Shown here: positions 62,501-64,000 of the stretch, piece after piece
How positions within the stretch are numbered: the first letter of the stretch is position 1
Layout: each line of letters opens with the position of its first letter
From: Amoebophrya sp. A120
Taxonomy: Eukaryota > Sar > Dinophyceae > Syndiniales > Amoebophryaceae
Reading direction: 5' to 3'
Length of the DNA: 64,000 nucleotides
Assembly (NCBI GenBank): GCA_905178155.1
Contig: CAJINV010000017.1
Span: 736,722 to 800,721 of the forward strand
Notes under the pieces: model-generated
Seen by the model: the letters and a program-made list of their open reading frames with translations, nothing else
What the model was told of the DNA's origin: nothing
Database searches by the model: none
Made by a program: the position numbers and the translations under genes

Positions 62501-64000
62501 CATAAGGAGCAAAACCCACAGCCACACCAAACTCATCCCCAAGACGCGCCGCGAGGCACTCGAGCGCCTTTGCGAGGAGAAACAGAAGCAGGATGTCGTG
62601 TGGCAAAACTTTACTGGGAAGAACAGCAGTAGACCAGATGGTGGTCCTTCTACGTCTTATCGACAAGCGCACATTGAAGCGGCGGAAAACCTCCTCGCCA
62701 ACCTCTCCGCCCTCGGCTTTCTCCTTGGGGATCGTGCATACCGGGATAAGCAAACGTTACCCGAACGCGAGTACAGCCAGAGCTGGAAGTTAGTCCGAGG
62801 CCACTGGGTTTTACTTCTGCAAACCGTCGACCCCGACAGGGAAAACGCTCTGCTGCGGTTTTTCTTGCTGTTGTTGTTCGTCGCGAGTTACTGGTGGGCT
62901 TTCGACCGATTGGATTTCGACCCCTCGAAGTTGCAGCAAAACGAGAGCCAAATTCTCCGCAACATGTTCGTCACGCTCTACGGTATGACGATGACAAAGA
63001 CCGACGAATGGACAAGCAAAATCAAGTCTACCGGACGGGAAAAGGTTTCCACAACATTTCCGGAGTCGAACGAAAAGATGAAAGCGGACCAGGGGAACCG
63101 CTTCATTTTGCACTTTGATGCAGAGAAAAGGAACGACTTTTACGCCGTGTTTCAGCTCCTGCGCACGGAGGTGGCGAGGACTGCGGAGCAACTGGATTAC
63201 ACGCTCGTGCACAACTGCTTTGTAAAGCGGGAAAAGGATCTGGCTACAACTGTTGCAGCATTAGAGAAAGAGGTGCAAGACAGAAGTGTCAAGGCCGTAG
63301 AGGTGTTGCAGGCGTGCGCTGCGAAGAACCACGAGGCAGCTCGTGCAGGAGCAGCAATGTTCATCACAGCAGAGACCGGGAACAAAGAGACAGGCAAACG
63401 GAATCATGAGTGCCATACATCAACTTCGAGCGGCCCCCTGCTTCCGGCGGGCGTCCGTGATCCAGCGCAGACGTCGAAGCAGCCCTTCACCGCGGCTGCA
63501 GCCGCTTCGTCAATAAGACTTCCTGCTTCGCTTTTGCAAGAACCTTCGTTGCCCACTACAATAGCACGACAACTACATCCACTTCTACAAGAAGAAATAG
63601 ATTCTGCGCGACGGCCATTTTCGCCCTCAGCCCCGCTAGCGTTGAACACCAGATACCTTTATCAAATGCAAAAGTGTCTGGGTCTGGAAGAATACAAACT
63701 TGCGATGCGCATTTCAGAACACAGAAAAATCTCTCATGCATCATGGGTAGCAAAAGCTGCCTTCTTTCTGTCACCAAAGTGGGGGATTTGTCATGCGGAT
63801 TCGGCATCGCGGATGCGGAAGCTTCTCGAAACCTGTAATGCTAGAGCTTCCATGCCAGACCTTCTGTGTCATGCAAAAACAGCATGACTCTTCCAGACCC
63901 AGACACTTTTACATTTGATAACCTTCCTGCTTCCGCGCCTTTTTCCAAGGAAAGACTGGAGTTTCTCCTCAACCACATGAAGAAGCGGTGGCCCGTCGAG
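59577..64000 (+). CDS. Large unidentified protein, partial at the right edge
   Basis: Exon 1 is 59577-59898 from an ATG. A GT-AG intron (59899-60135) joins Gly-Ala-Gly to Leu-Asp-Val in phase 1. Exon 2 is 60136-63659, and exon 3 (63926 to the edge) follows the introner, adding LPASAPFSKERLEFLLNHMK. At least 1300 residues are present. The first about 350 residues are basic and disordered with KKQKKQ-type tracts that could act as nuclear signals. A folded, mostly helical region starts near residue 350 (AFREVLQLLMNLQAGNEKEN) and includes SGFRVARLFLNDCGFTEDLF, ALILSGKFRARIRDVIQNQ and FLEFGNFAPERLSSVAAMLF. One strongly hydrophobic helix (LLRFFLLLLFVASYWWAF) lies near residue 1025, probably transmembrane or buried. 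I recognise no family. Confidence 0.7.
63660..63925 (+). mobile_element. Introner element, TATCAAATG family, copy D
   Basis: The direct repeat ACCTT occurs at 63655-63659 and 63921-63925. The left end is TATCAAATGCAAAAGTGTCT, with the complementary right end closing at 63920. Excision gives Arg-Tyr-Leu-Pro-Ala-Ser in frame. No GT-AG placement exists. It belongs to the same family as copies A-C, 25-30 kb away in an unrelated gene. It contains TGTCATGC twice and TGTAATGC once. Confidence 0.92.

Overview
This is eukaryotic nuclear DNA, most likely from an alveolate close to the parasitic dinoflagellate Amoebophrya (Syndiniales). The basis is as follows. Genes are interrupted by introns, and all three stop codons are used. 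Every recognisable gene lies on the + strand across 64 kb. Several coding regions are interrupted by insertions with terminal inverted repeats flanked by 5-bp direct repeats. These insertions can only be removed in frame at the direct repeats, and their ends are mostly not GT-AG. Introner elements of this kind are known from Amoebophrya. The genus assignment is inference; no rRNA or organellar marker is present.

Layout. 1-6.5 kb: a partial exon, a gene for a ubiquitin-like-domain protein (1049-2908), a poorly resolved multi-exon gene (3112-4915), then AT-richer DNA with doubtful coding fragments. 6.5-11.8 kb: a 1766-residue unrecognised protein with a His/Gly tandem repeat and several degenerate helical repeats. 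13.5-17.3 kb: a pentameric ligand-gated ion channel split by an introner. 18.6-23.6 kb: MSH6, the mismatch-repair MutS homologue, in seven exons, one junction being an introner. 24.6-26.3 kb: a short-chain dehydrogenase whose true C-terminus appears only after an introner is removed. 27.2-29.0 kb: a MATE transporter with an unresolved 5' end. 29.7-32.9 kb: an Aurora-like kinase. 33.5-42.6 kb: a nine-exon gene for a roughly 2356-residue low-complexity protein carrying three related introners and one long GC-rich, hairpin-rich insertion. 44.0-46.6 kb: TTC1 with a long N-terminal extension. 47.4-48.3 kb: UTP11. 49.1-50.0 kb: a secreted Cys-containing protein. 51.0-56.9 kb: a 1915-residue membrane protein. 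57.8-59.5 kb: a GC-rich block between two 67-bp direct repeats. 59.6-64.0 kb: a large unknown gene, with another introner, running off the right edge.

The genes do not form a pathway. The housekeeping functions (mismatch repair, rRNA processing, a chaperone cofactor, mitotic kinase) are interspersed with lineage-specific proteins. The unifying theme is the introners: seven short ones with at least four different terminal-repeat families, all sharing an internal octamer motif in both orientations, plus one long structured element. I derived exon joins by hand from reading frame, protein-family continuity and splice signals; no transcript data were available.
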